Source of the DNA: Raphanus sativus
Lineage: Eukaryota > Streptophyta > Magnoliopsida > Brassicales > Brassicaceae
DNA length: 64,000 nt
Direction: 5' to 3'
Assembly: GCF_000801105.2 (NCBI RefSeq)
Contig: NC_079515.1
Location: 16,515,407-16,579,406, forward strand
The position numbers and the translations under genes are program-made. This document shows, in pieces, positions 10,469-21,850 of this stretch (the first letter of the stretch is position 1; every line of letters starts with the position of its first letter). The notes under the pieces were generated by a model. The model ran no database searches. It saw only the letters and a list, made by a program, of their open reading frames with translations, and was not told the DNA's origin.

Positions 10469-12087
10469 CTAGGGTTTGTCCGGCGCTACGCGCCGGGTTT
10501 GGACTTTGTGTTCTATTATTGAATTTGTTATTCAAGTTTTTCAAAGTAATAACTGGAGCTTTGATAGAGGGATTGAGTGAACTAAATATTTACCAATGCA
10601 GGTAAATAATCAGGCTTCATCAACAATTTTGATTGCAGTGATCGTAACAACTCAAAATACATTGTGTATGTGGCCCAGATGCTTCCAATGGTTCCAACCA
10701 TATTTGCACATCTAAATCATTTTTAATTGTATGGTATGGTTTGACCAAAACTGGCTTACATATATGTCTAGTGTTTTGAGTTGTTGGTGGTTTAATAGTG
10801 GATGCAACTGTTGTCTTAGAAGATGGACTTGGTTGTAGAATAAAGTCCATTTTTTTTTCAGAAAGAAAATCATTACTCAATCAAATATAGGCTTATAGTG
10901 TTTATCGCTTATAACTGTATATTCTGTTGCTGATATTGTAGTATTAGTTCATTGATGTATCTCATTATGTGATCTTTAATATTATTTGCTTATTTTGCTG
11001 ACTATTATAAAGTCTTTTAAAGTAATATTATTTGTTCATTGATGGAATTTTCTTTGTTTCACCAATATGTCTGCCCACCATCATATTTGTGCAAAATAAT
11101 TATTTGTATGTGAGATGTGATTGGCTTTTGGGCCTTTGCTATTTCCATCGACATGAGTTTTTAGGCCCATTAAAATAATTGATTTCGGTGATGTATGTTT
11201 ACTAAAGTGGAGAACTGGTTTATTTCATAAAAGATCAGAACATAACTTGAATCATCGAAAAAGCTGGAAAAGTAAAACAGAAGCTAAAAACGAACTAAAG
11301 CTCACGTGTGAAACGATTATAGTAGATTTCTCTTAACTAATTCACACAATTGACTCAGTTTTGTCCTTTGGCGGGCCGTTTTTTGTTCAGACCACGAACC
11401 CGAGGAATTTCCTCATCTGTTTGTAGTGAAAACAACTTGGGCAACGGTTCTTCATGTCGTTCCTGTGGCAGCTAGGTGGTGGGCGGTTGTTCTTCAAGTT
11501 CTCTCTGTAGACGTCCTTCGGAATCGGTTGCTTGGAAAGTGTTTTTTTCGGATTTGGTTTTAGTTGTAGCTTGCATGATAAGAAGGTGAGATATATATCT
11601 TGGTGGGGATTTTGACAGTTTCGGAAGAAACACAAAAGGCTCATTCACCATCTTAATGAATGAGTAGTGGGAGAATGAAGGGGAAAATGGTATTCAATGC
11701 CTAATTACAGGCGTTATGAGGCATTACAGGTAGGATAGGGAGTGTTTTACGACTTCAGGATCTCGGCGGTGAACAGGTCGGCGCAAGAAGAAGAACACAA
11801 CGGAACCCTAAATTATATCAGACAAAACACGACGAATCGATGAAAGGGCGGCGTAATGGGCTGGCTTGAGAATGGGCTTCATATAGTCTTAAACATTTGA
11901 AAGCCCATAAATAAGAGATCGGATATTTTTATGAGATGGACATCGAAAGGAAGGAGAGATAGCGCATCTGAGAAACGCGTGCACATGACCTATCCAATTA
12001 GAAATGGACACCTGTCGTCATTCCCCCCACTCAGAAAAGGCACGCGGACGCAGGAGCTGCCATAATTATCAACTTTATATATATAGA
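10469..12087 (-). mobile_element. Non-autonomous Helitron, 1.62 kb
   Basis: It begins on the minus strand with TCTATATATATAAAGTTG at 12087 and ends with hairpin CCGGCGCGTAGCGCCGG, then ACAAACCCTAG|T at 10469. Only TA separates its 3' end from the start of the next Helitron (10466), and only TA separates its start from the 3' end of the preceding one (12090). No Rep/helicase frame was seen. Internal open frames such as 11387-11644 are short and unrecognised. Confidence 0.75.
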
Positions 12088-12089
12088 TA

Positions 12090-14487
12090 CTAGGGTCGGT
12101 CCGTGCTTCGCGCGGGATTTGATATTGTGACCCATAAACTTTGATATTTGTTTATAATTGTATTGGATCGTGTTCTTGTTTGGTTCGTAACAATGTTTTG
12201 AATGAGGAGTTATTATTTGTTTATGTTTTAAGTGCTCCTTTGGATTGTATAGTCTTTTGTTTGCAATTATAAATAATATATTCTTACATATATTTTAAGA
12301 TAACGGTAAAGCGTCTACAAATTATAACATAAATATAATTTAAGGTCGTTTATTATTATTTTGTTTAGTTGAACTTTATTTTGATATATAAATTTATGTA
12401 ACCCGATGTATTATATGCAAGTATCGTTATTTTATATGTCTTTTTATAAGATATTGCTCATGTGTTTATAAATCCAATAAGTTTATTTAGTTCGGATATA
12501 TTATTCATATCATATGATGTGTATTACTATATTTTTATATATTTACACTCTATGTGTTTTATTTTTGGATTTGCAAGAGAAGTGTATAGCAATTTTTATG
12601 GTCTTTAAGTATTTTGGGTATATATGGCATATAAATATTAAAATTAGTTATGTTAGATTATTGATGCTATTTTTCTTCATTATATTTTTGTTTAACATTT
12701 ATTTTAAGCTTAAATGATTCTGTTTGAATTAATTTGAGTAGCTATTTATGTGGTTATTTTTCTTTATTATTTTTATTTTCCTTTCAAGATTCAATTTCAT
12801 TTTAGGTTGACTAAATAACCTAATACTGCTGTTGATGGTTTTAGTGTGGCTATGATTTGTTTTTCTTATGGCTGTGTAAATATTTTAGTTAGTTTGTATA
12901 TAGATCACATATTAACCAAACTAAGAGTAACCATCAAAAATCAAATCAAAGACGCAAGTAAATACTTAAGAAGCCCATATATAATCCACATTCAAAAATA
13001 ATTACTAAACATATTGTAACTTTTAAGATACAATACCTATTTCTTGTTTGCAGTTTCCAAGGATTGCTAGTTAAAAACCCCAAGAACTGAAGATATCACA
13101 TTTGCATTGCTTGGAAAGAAAATGTCATATAAGGTACTATTGATTTTTTTTTTGATCAAATATAGGGTACTATTGATAAAAATCACTATTTTGAAGCTCA
13201 GAAATATGTTGAAAACTAATTATGAACCCCCCAGCCGTAGATTCCTGTAAACCCCCACAACAAACGAAGCTTATTCCATCATCCTTTGTAAGGAAAAGTG
13301 TTTATGAAATGAATCATGTACCTTATTTATAAAATCCTTTTTCTGTTCTCATTTCAGTAATCTTAGTCTAGTCCACCACCTCCCCAAGGGTTATCATCTC
13401 CTTCTACTCATTTACCAGTATCAAAAATTTGGACACGTTCTAGTCTTTTTATGAACTCTACATGCTTGAACCCAAATCCGTTGTGCACTGAATCCACAAC
13501 AGATACATTTATACACTCTTGTTCATCATGTTCAAGTATCAATAACATAATTAGAAGTTGTTAATTCATCCAAGAGAATCTTAAGTTAGATCCACGTACT
13601 TATGAGTATGATTTAAAACTGTCTCGTGGTAGCCCCACAATCATACTCGAGCTAAACTCTAAAGAACTCACAATTTGTAAACCTCGGGAGCTTACATATG
13701 CATTATCACGGTACATGCAAAATTCAAAAGCCGAAATAGATTCATTAGGAGTATGCATATGTGAACAGAATCTAGACAGACATGGAAACATGAATAAACT
13801 CAAGCTGCTTGTCTATTAATCATGAATCTATGATAGTTAGCATCAATCAATCCAGGAAACAAAATACTGCGATGGTACGTGGAATATTCTCTTGAAATAT
13901 TCTAACTAAAGCTATAAACTTTCTGCTAATCTCAAAAAGAATAATGAGAAAACTGGAAAAAAAGAGAAGAGAAACAGAGTATTGACAGTAAAAGAAGAAG
14001 GTGTAAGATAAGGGAAGCTCGAGATCCGTTTTTTAGCTGTTCTTTTGGAAAGTTCATGATTGAGAAGCTTGAATAATGAATTTAAAGGTATAGAACATAC
14101 TGTTTTATACTCATATATGTACACATCAGTGAATAATGGGAGATGCATTCAAGGAGAGATCATGGTAGGAGTGGTGAGCTTTTCTTAATGCATGGGTTAA
14201 AAACGTCGCTTGGGTTCAGATTGGTTCCGTAACGCCTCAATAAAATTCTCGCCGGTGAGATAAACAGACGAAGAAGCTTGACGGCGAGATGATGCGATGG
14301 AAGAGTCGGATTCTGCAAGGGTGACTTTAATGGGCCAATATTTCTAAAGATACAGGCCCAATCAGTTATATTCTCGATTTAAATGAAACTGTGCGTTTTG
14401 GATTAAAGGACAGGTGTCACGCTCAGAATCAATGATTTGATGACGTGGCTTCATGGGAGAGAAGCAACATATTTTTATATATATAGA
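12090..14487 (-). mobile_element. Non-autonomous Helitron, 2.4 kb
   Basis: The 5' end A|TCTATATATATAAAAATA at 14487 is followed by GTTGCTTCTCTCCCATG, GCCACGTCATC and GTGACACCTGTCC motifs. The 3' end is a hairpin (CCCGCGCGAAGCACGG) plus ACCGACCCTAG|T at 12090. The 12100-12900 part is AT-rich. 13360-13550 contains an exon-like stretch described separately. Confidence 0.75.
13363..13545 (-). pseudogene. Unidentified captured exon ending in a glycine-rich tail
   Basis: The minus-strand reading gives VDSVHNGFGFKHVEFIKRLE, then VQIFDTGK, a TGA or TGG-like break, VEGDDNPWGGGGLD and a stop at 13363. The composition is coding-like inside AT-rich DNA. I do not recognise the parent gene. One internal stop means it is not an intact exon. 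Confidence 0.3.
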
Positions 14488-14739
14488 TATATATAGATAT
14501 ATCAAGTGCACAAGAAAAGAACAGAAGAAAAAATAGAAAATAATAACGAGAACTTATAGAAAATGTTCTTTTCAAGAAATTTTTTCAATTGAAGATGCAC
14601 ATATATAGAATTCCTTTAAGAATTAACTATTTAACGAGATCCGTCGAAATTTTATCATCACATAAAAGAGAAGTTTGTGGAAATAAGAACAATTTATAGA
14701 AGAGAACAAGCATTGTTGCTTTCCTAGTGGCTTGCTTTA

Positions 14740-15240
14740 GGGTCTGATGTATGCCAACTTACATGGTGTGCTGAGAGAAAAGGCTGAAGACAAGAGATTC
14801 AACTACAAAGTGTCAAAGCCATTCCGTGGAGATGAGGAATTGTAAAAAATAAATGACGTCTTTTGCTATGATACTCTAGAGTCAACTTTGAAGCGTTTGA
14901 AAATGGAGTACTATGTTGGTGCAGCATTACTGTTGTTTGACGGATGGAGTGAGTATTATAAAGTGAAAAGCAATGAAGAAATGGAAATATACTATGGTCC
15001 GAAACCAGGCGCTGCATATGACAATGAACATGCCATGATGATTGTTGATTTCAGAGTGATCCGAGGGGTAAAGGTGGCTATTTGCAAGCTGAGTAACGGA
15101 GTTACTGCTACTAATGGTTGATATATAGTTGTGAGTCTTCAAACTGTGGTAACAATGGTTGGTATAAAAATGAAAAAAGAAATGTAGCTGGAATAAAAGC
15201 CAACCTATCTTTTAAGGGAGTTATATTCTATCAACATTGA
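14740..15240 (+). pseudogene. Decayed papain-like (C1A) protease C-terminal fragment
   Basis: The plus-strand reading includes FNYKVSKPFRG, a stop, TLKRLKMEYYVGAALLLFDG, then EEMEIYYGPKPG, DNEHAMMIVDFRVIRGVK and ICKLSNG, with a GDNGWYKN-like stretch in another frame. The order (a helix that sets up the substrate cleft, an Y-x-GP segment, then an EHA(M)IV motif resembling the catalytic-histidine NHAVxIVGYG block, then a K-SNG/W-GxNG block) fits the end of a papain-family domain. The glycine-tyrosine-glycine after the His motif is lost, and frame breaks are present. It is diverged from the intact protease at 41482-42736. The family call is tentative. Confidence 0.35.
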
Positions 15241-15404
15241 AATGAGTCCCCAAACGATGATTGTTTTGATAAGCTGGTTGCTCCTACATATCAGTTTTAA
15301 TGATGAAACCGAAGTAAAGAAATTTGTGTACGTTACTCAACTTCTTTGAATCGTACTCATGTAAAGCTGTTATGAATTGTTGCTTAATCCTCTGTGTTTT
15401 TTTT

Positions 15405-15776
15405 AGTGCTATTAGACAAAGTGTTCCACATCGGTAGTTGGAAGAGAATATAGGTAATATATAAGTTAAATAGATCACTTCTATTATCACCAATTTGTTT
15501 TAGGTTCGAAGTCCATCTAGCTTAACATGGAATCAGAGACCGATTCATGCGGTTCAACCCGATCCACATTAATCTGGCCAAAGTTGGCATCGATCCTTTT
15601 GCCTGAATATTCCGAGATTGACGCTCAAAGAGCCATCATCTCGAAGGGGCATATTAAACACAAAGTATTCCACAACGGTAGTTGAAAGAGATTCTAAGTA
15701 ATATATAAGATAGATAGATCACTCCTATTATCATCAATTAATTTTAGGTTGGAACCACCTCTAACTTAACAAGTGC
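15405..15776 (+). mobile_element. TRIM retrotransposon (LTR element in miniature), complete, 362 bp
   Basis: The 5' LTR is 15410-15527 and the 3' LTR 15652-15771, both about 120 bp and clearly homologous (ccacatcggtagttg versus ccacaacggtagttg; attatcaccaatttg versus attatcatcaattaa). Directly after the 5' LTR is tggaatcagaga (15528-15539), one change from the initiator-Met tRNA primer-binding motif TGGTATCAGAG. A short polypurine tract (gaagggg, 15643-15649) precedes the 3' LTR. A 5-bp target duplication agtgc flanks the element (15405-15409, 15772-15776). Both LTRs begin TATTA instead of TGTTA and end in ACA. The 124-bp interior cannot code, so mobility relied on a larger LTR element. Confidence 0.85.
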
Positions 15777-16404
15777 TGCAAGAATGGCTATGACTAGGCA
15801 GGTGCATTTGCTTTCAGGCAACTATGTATGACGCAACTGCAAGGAATGACAGATTCTACATGAAAAAATCGATAGCTCGATTCTGATTCTGATTCTGAGG
15901 GAAGTATGTGTTGATTTGTTTTCTTTTCTGCTTCTTGTTTAGTTTGTTGGTGTAATTCGAATGATATGATGATAACTACCAACTTTGATAATTGATCTGG
16001 TTTGGAAATATAAGATAAACTACAACTGTGGTTATTCCAGTGACATGTGTTCTGTCTTTTCTGCTGCAATGACGCTCGTAATAGGTTTCATCTATGTACA
16101 AAAGCTCCGTAATATTTTTGAAGGTCTCTGATTTATACTATCATGGTTTCTACAACTGCATACCATATGACTGGTGTGAATTACGAGCTATTTAATATAA
16201 TATTTACGAATTTGGACGCTTATACTTTCTCCAAAACCAATTAGCTCAATGCAGAACATGGTTATAATTTATAAGTGGTTATTTAATTGACTAATGAAAG
16301 AATATTTTATTAACAACTTGAAGAATTTCTCTGTGTCCTTCACGTTTTCTCAGTAAGAGTTGTGGATTCTGCAATCCTATGGGAACCATGTACACCTCAA
16401 TGTC
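15777..16404. other. Intergenic DNA downstream of the UPF0725 gene
   Basis: Contains only short minus-strand frames without recognisable similarity. The part nearest 16404 is presumably the 3' UTR of the UPF0725 gene. Nothing else is supported. Confidence 0.4.
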
Positions 16405-17782
16405 TTACTCCATTGAAACTCCTGAGTCAGAGTTGACAATCTTCTGATTTGCCGCTTCATCATCCTCACGGGTAGCTAGAGGTGGTGAAGAGATTTGATT
16501 TCCAAGTCCGGTATTAATCCTTTTATTCTCCGCAGACTCCTCACCAACATTCTTACGCTTCTTTGGTATAAGATCTGAACTTTGATGACTCTGACCCACA
16601 AGGATGAAGCATCCGGTATCCTCATCGAAGCTTCTTCTAACTATAGCGATGCGGTCAGAATCCTCAGCCTTGGACAAGTCACTATACCTTATGTAGAAGG
16701 TTGCATTTTTGGCATTGATCCCTTCACCCACATCTGTAGCCACTTTCACAATCTCCAAGTTAAAGACACCAACACCCCTAGGTTCTTTTATGGCAAGAGC
16801 AAGTTCCAAATAAAGACGAATCCAGTCATCATTGTCTTGCAGCTCTGATTTCACCTAAAATCAAAAGCAAAACATATATGACTACTTTACTGATCATACC
16901 AAAGTTTTTGGTCTGTAAATCTTACCAGGCAATATTTTTCAAAAGGATTCTCTGCTGGCCACTCAGGCAAGTCAATATCAAGGATCATCGATTCGTTCTC
17001 ATCCCTTGATTCCCCTATACAATGATTAAATCAGTAATTGTTAGTGTAAACATGTAGCCGACTTTCTGTTATTCAACAGAGGTGGAAATGAGTACAGAGT
17101 GTCCCTTATATAGTGCATTAAACCAGAGATCAACCAAATACTAATAACACAATTAAGTTGGAGATATACGAATAATGCAACCATGTTTTTACCTCGAATT
17201 CTTGCAATATCGCAAGTCAGAATAAACTGGCCCCTGCTTTCTTGAGATACTTGAATCTGAAACGTTTGAAGCGAAGAAGATCCACCACCACCAGCTGTGT
17301 CGTCAATTGCAACCAAAGTTATGTAATAAGAGGGAGCACCAGAACCCGTTGTGACAATGTACTCCTCTACGCATTTGAGCTGAAACTTTGTACCCTGAAG
17401 AAAAAAAAATATTGAATCTAACATAGCACAACATAGAGAAAGAACGGAAAAAAGAAAAAAAAAAGAACCTTGAGCAAATTGTAACGATGAAGGCCCATCT
17501 TAGCATACAGGGTGACTAAGCGAGGACAAGGATGATCTTTAGTACATTTGTTTTTTTCGTATCCATACACAGAGCCTTTCAGACCGAATACCTAAATCCC
17601 ATTAGCAGATGCAGATAATCAGCGAACAAAATCCGGATTCAATTCGGTTCATTTAAAGATAAAAAGTAAAGATATGAAAGAGTTACACCGTGATTCTCCA
17701 CTAGTTTCCTAGTGGCCTTCATCCGTGCAAATCCTCCGTCCGATTTTAGGATCATCGCTCGTATTTGTCCAGGTGAAGACAT
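16405..17782 (-). CDS. UPF0725 (DUF626) family protein, five exons, 319 aa
   Basis: Exons on the minus strand are 17782-17687, 17591-17469, 17394-17193, 17014-16926 and 16854-16405. All junctions are GT/AG and the phases join without a stop (96, 123, 202, 89 and 450 bp). The product starts MSSPGQIRAMILKSDGG. Family landmarks in order are LYAKMGLHRYNLLKGTKFQ (about 60-80), YYITLVAID (about 95), FILTCDIARIR (about 130), LPEWPAENPFEKY (about 155-167), SELQDNDDWIRLYLELALA (about 173-191) and IAIVRRSFDEDTGCFIL (about 240-257). A polar tail with KKRK follows. This crucifer-expanded family has no established biochemical role; no signal peptide or membrane segment is visible. The length matches relatives. 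The start ATG is the first in the frame and has a TATA-like box about 55 bp upstream. The gene looks intact. Confidence 0.88.
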
Positions 17783-17833
17783 GATGATTTTGGTCGATCA
17801 CACAAAATTTTCCATTGATCCATCCGGGTGACT

Positions 17834-17844
17834 TGTTTATAGGC
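17834..17844 (-). promoter_or_regulatory. TATA-like element of the UPF0725 gene
   Basis: On the minus strand, CCTATAAACAAG lies about 55 bp upstream of the ATG at 17782, in a plausible core-promoter position. The assignment is by position and sequence only. Confidence 0.4.
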
Positions 17845-18024
17845 TTCGGTGGGGTATTTACAACCCAATATATCTCGTTTACTATTACTTTCTAAAAAAA
17901 GAATAAAATTAATGTGATACCTTTTGGTATAAAATTATTAATTTATATCTAATGTAGGTTTCTTCTAATATAGTTTTAGTACTAAATTTTTCATATCTAA
18001 TGTATTAATTTAAAGTCATAATAT

Positions 18025-18232
18025 AATGGCAATTCCATTAGTCTAAGCAGTTTATGAAATTTTACCATACTGAATATTAAAAAAATAGTATGATTCATAT
18101 ATACTATGAAAGATATTTTAGAATACATTAATTCAAATGTCGAATGTGGTTTGAAAATTTTAAACAAAAGTGAATAGTATAAACTTTAGTATATATAGCA
18201 TTTACCGAAAACTCAATATTTTTGAAGGGGTT
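18025..18232 (+). repeat. Direct repeat copy matching the disrupted copy at 18375-18394 plus 22903-23057
   Basis: The run ggcaattccattagtct, gcagtttatgaaatttta, agtatgattcatatatac through gtatatatagca matches the sequence split by the MULE (taattccattgatctag, then gtagtatatgaaatttta, agaatgattcatatatac, gtatatagagca). It therefore shows how the second copy looked before the MULE inserted. Non-coding and AT-rich. Confidence 0.75.
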
Positions 18233-18509
18233 AACCCACGAATCTTGAAAATTTTTCAAAAATATGAAAATCTAGTTTTATTATATAGTTTCATCGATGA
18301 CTGACATAAGATGATGGTCAAAGAGTTTAGAATCTTTGTAGTCTCTGTTTCTCTAGATAATAAATATTTTATAATGTTAATTCCATTGATCTAGGGGGAA
18401 ATTTCATAACTACACTTTGTGTAGTACCACAATTCAACAATACCATCAATAGAAGGACATTTTCACAAATACACTTTTCATTAATGTGTAAAAGACAAAA
18501 TTAACCTTA

Positions 18510-18735
18510 TCTTATCTCTCTCTCCCCGGGTGGAGATCCATCATCTCTTCTCCGTCGCCTCTCTCCGATGAAGTCGTCTCTCTCAAGCAGTCGGTGACAT
18601 AAGAGTTACAGAGATCCATCATCGTTTCTATTGAGATCCGCCGTCTCTGTCATCCGTCGTCTCCGTCAAGATCCATCGTCTCCGTAATCCGTCGTCTCCG
18701 TCGAGATCCATCATCACTCTCTCTCTCAGCTGACG
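18510..18735 (+). repeat. Minisatellite-like GAGATCCATC/CCGTCGTCTCCGT repeats
   Basis: Irregular repetition of gagatccatc, catc(g)tctc and ccgtcgtctccgtc words, about 30-40 bp periodicity, in the left subterminal part of the MULE. No product is predicted. Confidence 0.7.
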
Positions 18736-18814
18736 ACAAGAGATTACGAGAATCACGATTAAAATCTCAAATATGTTGGCTCCTCACCACGATTGACACT
18801 GGTATGTTTCTAAT

Positions 18815-19150
18815 TTGTATACTTTTTGTTTGATTCAAGTAATTTTTTGAATTTGTTCTTTCTGATATAAAAAAAAATCAGAAAAGTTGGTTTAGAGCAT
18901 GTCGATCTAAGGGAAAGAGTTTCAATAGTAAACATTGAGCTTTCGAAAAATTATAAACCTTTATAAATCTGGGTTCAAGTAATATTAGAATTTTCGTTCC
19001 TCTGTTATCCAAAAAAACAAATAAGGTTGATTTGATTTAGACTTGTCGTTTGAATAGTTCTGGTTAGGAGAAAGATTTTTGGATAGTGAACATTGCATTT
19101 CAAAGAATTATAACCTCTTATAAATCTTGATTTTATGATATTGTCAATAG
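18815..19150 (+). repeat. Two diverged tandem units of about 165 bp
   Basis: Shared words in the same order in both halves: ttctgatataaaaaa versus ctctgttatccaaaaaa, aaagttggttta versus aggttgatttg, gtcgatctaagggaaaga versus gttctggttaggagaaaga, tagtaaacattg versus tagtgaacattg, and ttataaacctttataaatct versus ttataacctcttataaatct. Confidence 0.6.
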
Positions 19151-19198
19151 TACAACTTAATGTTTAATGATATTACGATGACATTGTTTTCTCTATAG

Positions 19199-19422
19199 CT
19201 TTGAAAGCATATACTGAGATGCATGACTTAGATAACGGGAAGAAGATACACTGCGACATCGTTAAGGCGCCAGACTTTGATAATATTGTGTTGACAGGTC
19301 TTGTAGATATGTATGCTAAGTGTGGAGAGATCGAGAGTTGTTGTAGAGTGTTTGACGGTATTGCCCTTAGGAATGTGGTTTTCTGGACTTCGATGATTGC
19401 TGGGTATGTGAAAATGGCTTAA
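19199..19422 (+). pseudogene. Captured PPR gene fragment inside the Pack-MULE
   Basis: After an acceptor-like ctatag, one open frame of 74 codons reads LKAYTEMHDLDNGKKIHCDI, then LTGLVDMYAKCGEIE, RVFDGI and RNVVFWTSMIAGYVK, ending in TAA. These are successive pentatricopeptide motifs of the plant PLS (E/DYW) class: the DMYAKCGEIE helix-turn-helix and the (R/D)NVVxWTSMIAGYV motif are diagnostic. Intact members have many such motifs and an organelle transit peptide, and act in organelle RNA editing or processing. Only about two motifs are present here, so it is a fragment. It lies between MULE termini, so transduplication is the likely origin. Confidence 0.8.
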
Positions 19423-19712
19423 AAATGTGAAAATGGCTTAAACAAATGGCGTATAGAACATTATATCTTCTCTCTCTTTACATGACATCTTTTGATGAAC
19501 AAGTTACTTCATTCTCTCTACATGCTGAAACAAGCTTCGTCTCACAATCAGACCTTACTGTGTGCTCAGCTACAATTATCAAGCATCTCCCGTGTCTGAA
19601 CGTTCATGTCCTTGGAGTTTCCAAGCCAACTTAAAAGTCTTTTCTACAAAAGTAAGTAGAACACATTGGTCTTCAACATTTAGCATATTTGTTTAACTGA
19701 TTTGATGTTTGC

Positions 19713-20026
19713 AGAAGAATAAAAGATATGTTTATGCTCATCATACTACCTTTGGAGATCTTCTAGGCTCATCTCACATCGTAGATGACATGGAAAACCC
19801 GAGTAGGTTCTCTGAAGAAATCTTGAGATGCATATCTTCAATGTATATCACACTCTACGGCAGAGCAAGAACCAGTTCTTGTATTCAGGTTTCACCTTCA
19901 TCCAAAACCAGATTTGATAGCTGGAACCCATGCCTTGGGGATATCAAAGAAGCAAACGCTCCACGTGGTGTTGTAATAGAGTCTCTGAAACTTCACCTGG
20001 ATGATAGTTGTTTCAATAATTTATAA
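19713..20026 (+). pseudogene. Captured DUF547/MIP1-like gene fragment inside the Pack-MULE
   Basis: After an acceptor-like tttgcag, an open frame of about 104 codons contains LLGSSHIVDDMENPSRFSEE followed by ILRCISSMYITL, then SSKTRFDSWNP and VVIESLKLHLDD. In DUF547 proteins (ternary-complex-factor MIP1 leucine-zipper relatives) an ENP-(x)-LSE-(x)-(I/M)-(L/V)-RC-(I/M)-SS-(V/I)-Y stretch precedes a FDSW-P linker and the DUF547 domain. The fragment stops where the domain would begin. Function of the parent family is poorly known. Confidence 0.65.
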
Positions 20027-20830
20027 GTCTTTATAATTTATATAGCTAATTTATAAATCTTTATAAAATAAGTTATAAACTCTTAGAAATTGGTTTATGA
20101 ATCCGGATAAATGACTTATAAGGTTTTATAAATCATTTAATTGTTTCTTTTAAATTTAAATTACCCAAGAGATCATATGTGCAGTTTCAAGCTATTGTTT
20201 ACTTGAAATCAAACTCGTTTATAGTTAGTTACACAATACATATACATCAAAAAAGAGAGGGAGGGAGATTGGCAGAAGCATTATAATTGTTTATAAATAA
20301 TTTATAATTGTTTATTATCATTAGTGGATAGATAAAATCATAAGCTTTAAGATGTTCTTATAACTAACTGATTAATATTTATAATTAATGTATAACCTCT
20401 TATAGAAATATTTATAAATTCTTAGAATTTTCACGTAAAATATTTATACAAAAATTTATAAATGATTTTTTAAGTTAGAAAATGTTTTATAAAACCTTAT
20501 AAACTCTTTTTTTTCTTACTAAAAACCTATTGGAGTAAAAGTTATAACGATTCTAATTTTATAAACCCTTATGAATCAATTTATAAGGTTTTTATACATT
20601 AACTTAGAAACCTTAATAAATTAGTTGTATAGGTTTATAAATCAACTAAAAGATTCTATAACCATTTTGAAATCCTTATAAAACAATTTATAATGGTTTG
20701 TATAATAATTTATAAAGGTTTATAAGGGTATGTAAATAATTTAGAAGGGTTTATAAAAATAATTTGTAAAGTTTAAACACCATTATAAAGGATTATAAAA
20801 CAATTTATAAGGGTATGTAAAATATCTGAA
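20027..20830. repeat. TTTATAA-rich degenerate satellite-like tract
   Basis: About 800 bp dominated by overlapping variants of tttataa, ttataaacc, aatttataaggg and ggtttataa with irregular 15-40 bp spacing. Similar words recur elsewhere in the MULE (21190-21410, 22310-22340). Non-coding. Confidence 0.7.
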
Positions 20831-21405
20831 GCGGTGGAGACTTACTTGTTATCCGCATGTGCCTCAGAATCTGCCACATATCATCATCTCCTTACAAAGC
20901 CTGCACGTGTTCTTTAGTTTTATGAATTTAATCTTGTGTATCAAAGTTTTATGAACTTGACATAACTAATTGTAATCTATACATTTCCATTTGTACCATT
21001 AAAAATGAAATCAATAATCTCTATACAATATTTTTTATGTCCTTATGAAAATGTAAAAGGGGTTCTAAATACCTAAAGGGCACTGTTATAGACAATATTG
21101 TTTCGCACAATTAAAGAGAGTGGGTACATATATTTTTGCAATATAAAAACACAAAACTAGTGACTGTGTCAAAGTAAATAACAAAACCTTATAAATAAAG
21201 CATGACCAAAGAATTAACCTCAAAAATTGTTACACAAAAATGAAGAAGTCCTCCGCTTTCTTTATGTTTGCTCATAAAGAAGGCCACTTGGAGATTATTC
21301 CTAATAAAAACTGGAAGAACCTCTTATATAACAAAGAACCTCTTTTGTGTATTATTTATAAACTCTTATTAAATGTATCCATTAATAAGAGTTTATAAAT
21401 ATTTA

Positions 21406-21640
21406 TAAATTGCAGCATACACAAGATAACGATTGATGTAGCTTCATCGGCCAAAAAATGATTTCCTGTAACAATGCCCTTTCTAGTTGATCTCAATGTA
21501 AAAGTGAACATATGTTTCATCGCTTTGCTTCTTTCTAGCATATTTGGTGAAAGAGCCATGTCACCACCCTTTTGTTGTGCTTCCAAATCAAGGAGGATCT
21601 GATCAAAGGCATGCTATATAAACACAGAGAAATACTTAAT
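21406..21640 (-). pseudogene. Unassigned exon-like fragment
   Basis: The minus-strand reading HAFDQILLDLEAQQKGGDMA followed by LSPNMLERSKAMKHMFTFTL is open for more than 70 codons and looks coding in composition. I do not recognise the family. It is on the same strand as the PATRONUS-like fragment upstream and could be a further captured exon. Confidence 0.3.
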
Positions 21641-21714
21641 TTCAATTGGAAGAATCTGCAAAATAACAAGCTTTAAGCACAAGTTCACAAGAACATCTCC
21701 TCAGCTATGTTGGT

Positions 21715-21850
21715 TTCGCATTTTGCAGAACCAGAAAAAAATGATTTGCTTGTTCTTGGAAGAAACTTTGGAATGACCCAGAATTTTTTGTGATGTCATT
21801 GAGAGCATTACGAGCACCTCCAAGTTTCTTCTTCTGACCAATCACATATC
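21715..21850 (-). pseudogene. Captured PATRONUS/securin-like gene fragment inside the Pack-MULE
   Basis: The minus strand reads GQKKKLGGARNALNDITKNS G, and one frame over KVSSKNKQI. The K-(x)-GGAR-(K/N)-ALNDIT-(N)-K-SG block followed by a SSKNKQ stretch resembles the N-terminal region of PATRONUS, the plant securin-type protein that protects centromeric cohesion before anaphase. A single-base frameshift separates the two blocks, so no functional product is made. The identification rests on about 25 recalled residues. Confidence 0.5.

Noticed and set aside
15405..15776. CRISPR-like spaced repeats
   Set aside because: The two 120-bp repeats with primer-binding site and 5-bp duplication are LTRs of a TRIM; no other regularly spaced short repeat array occurs in the window.
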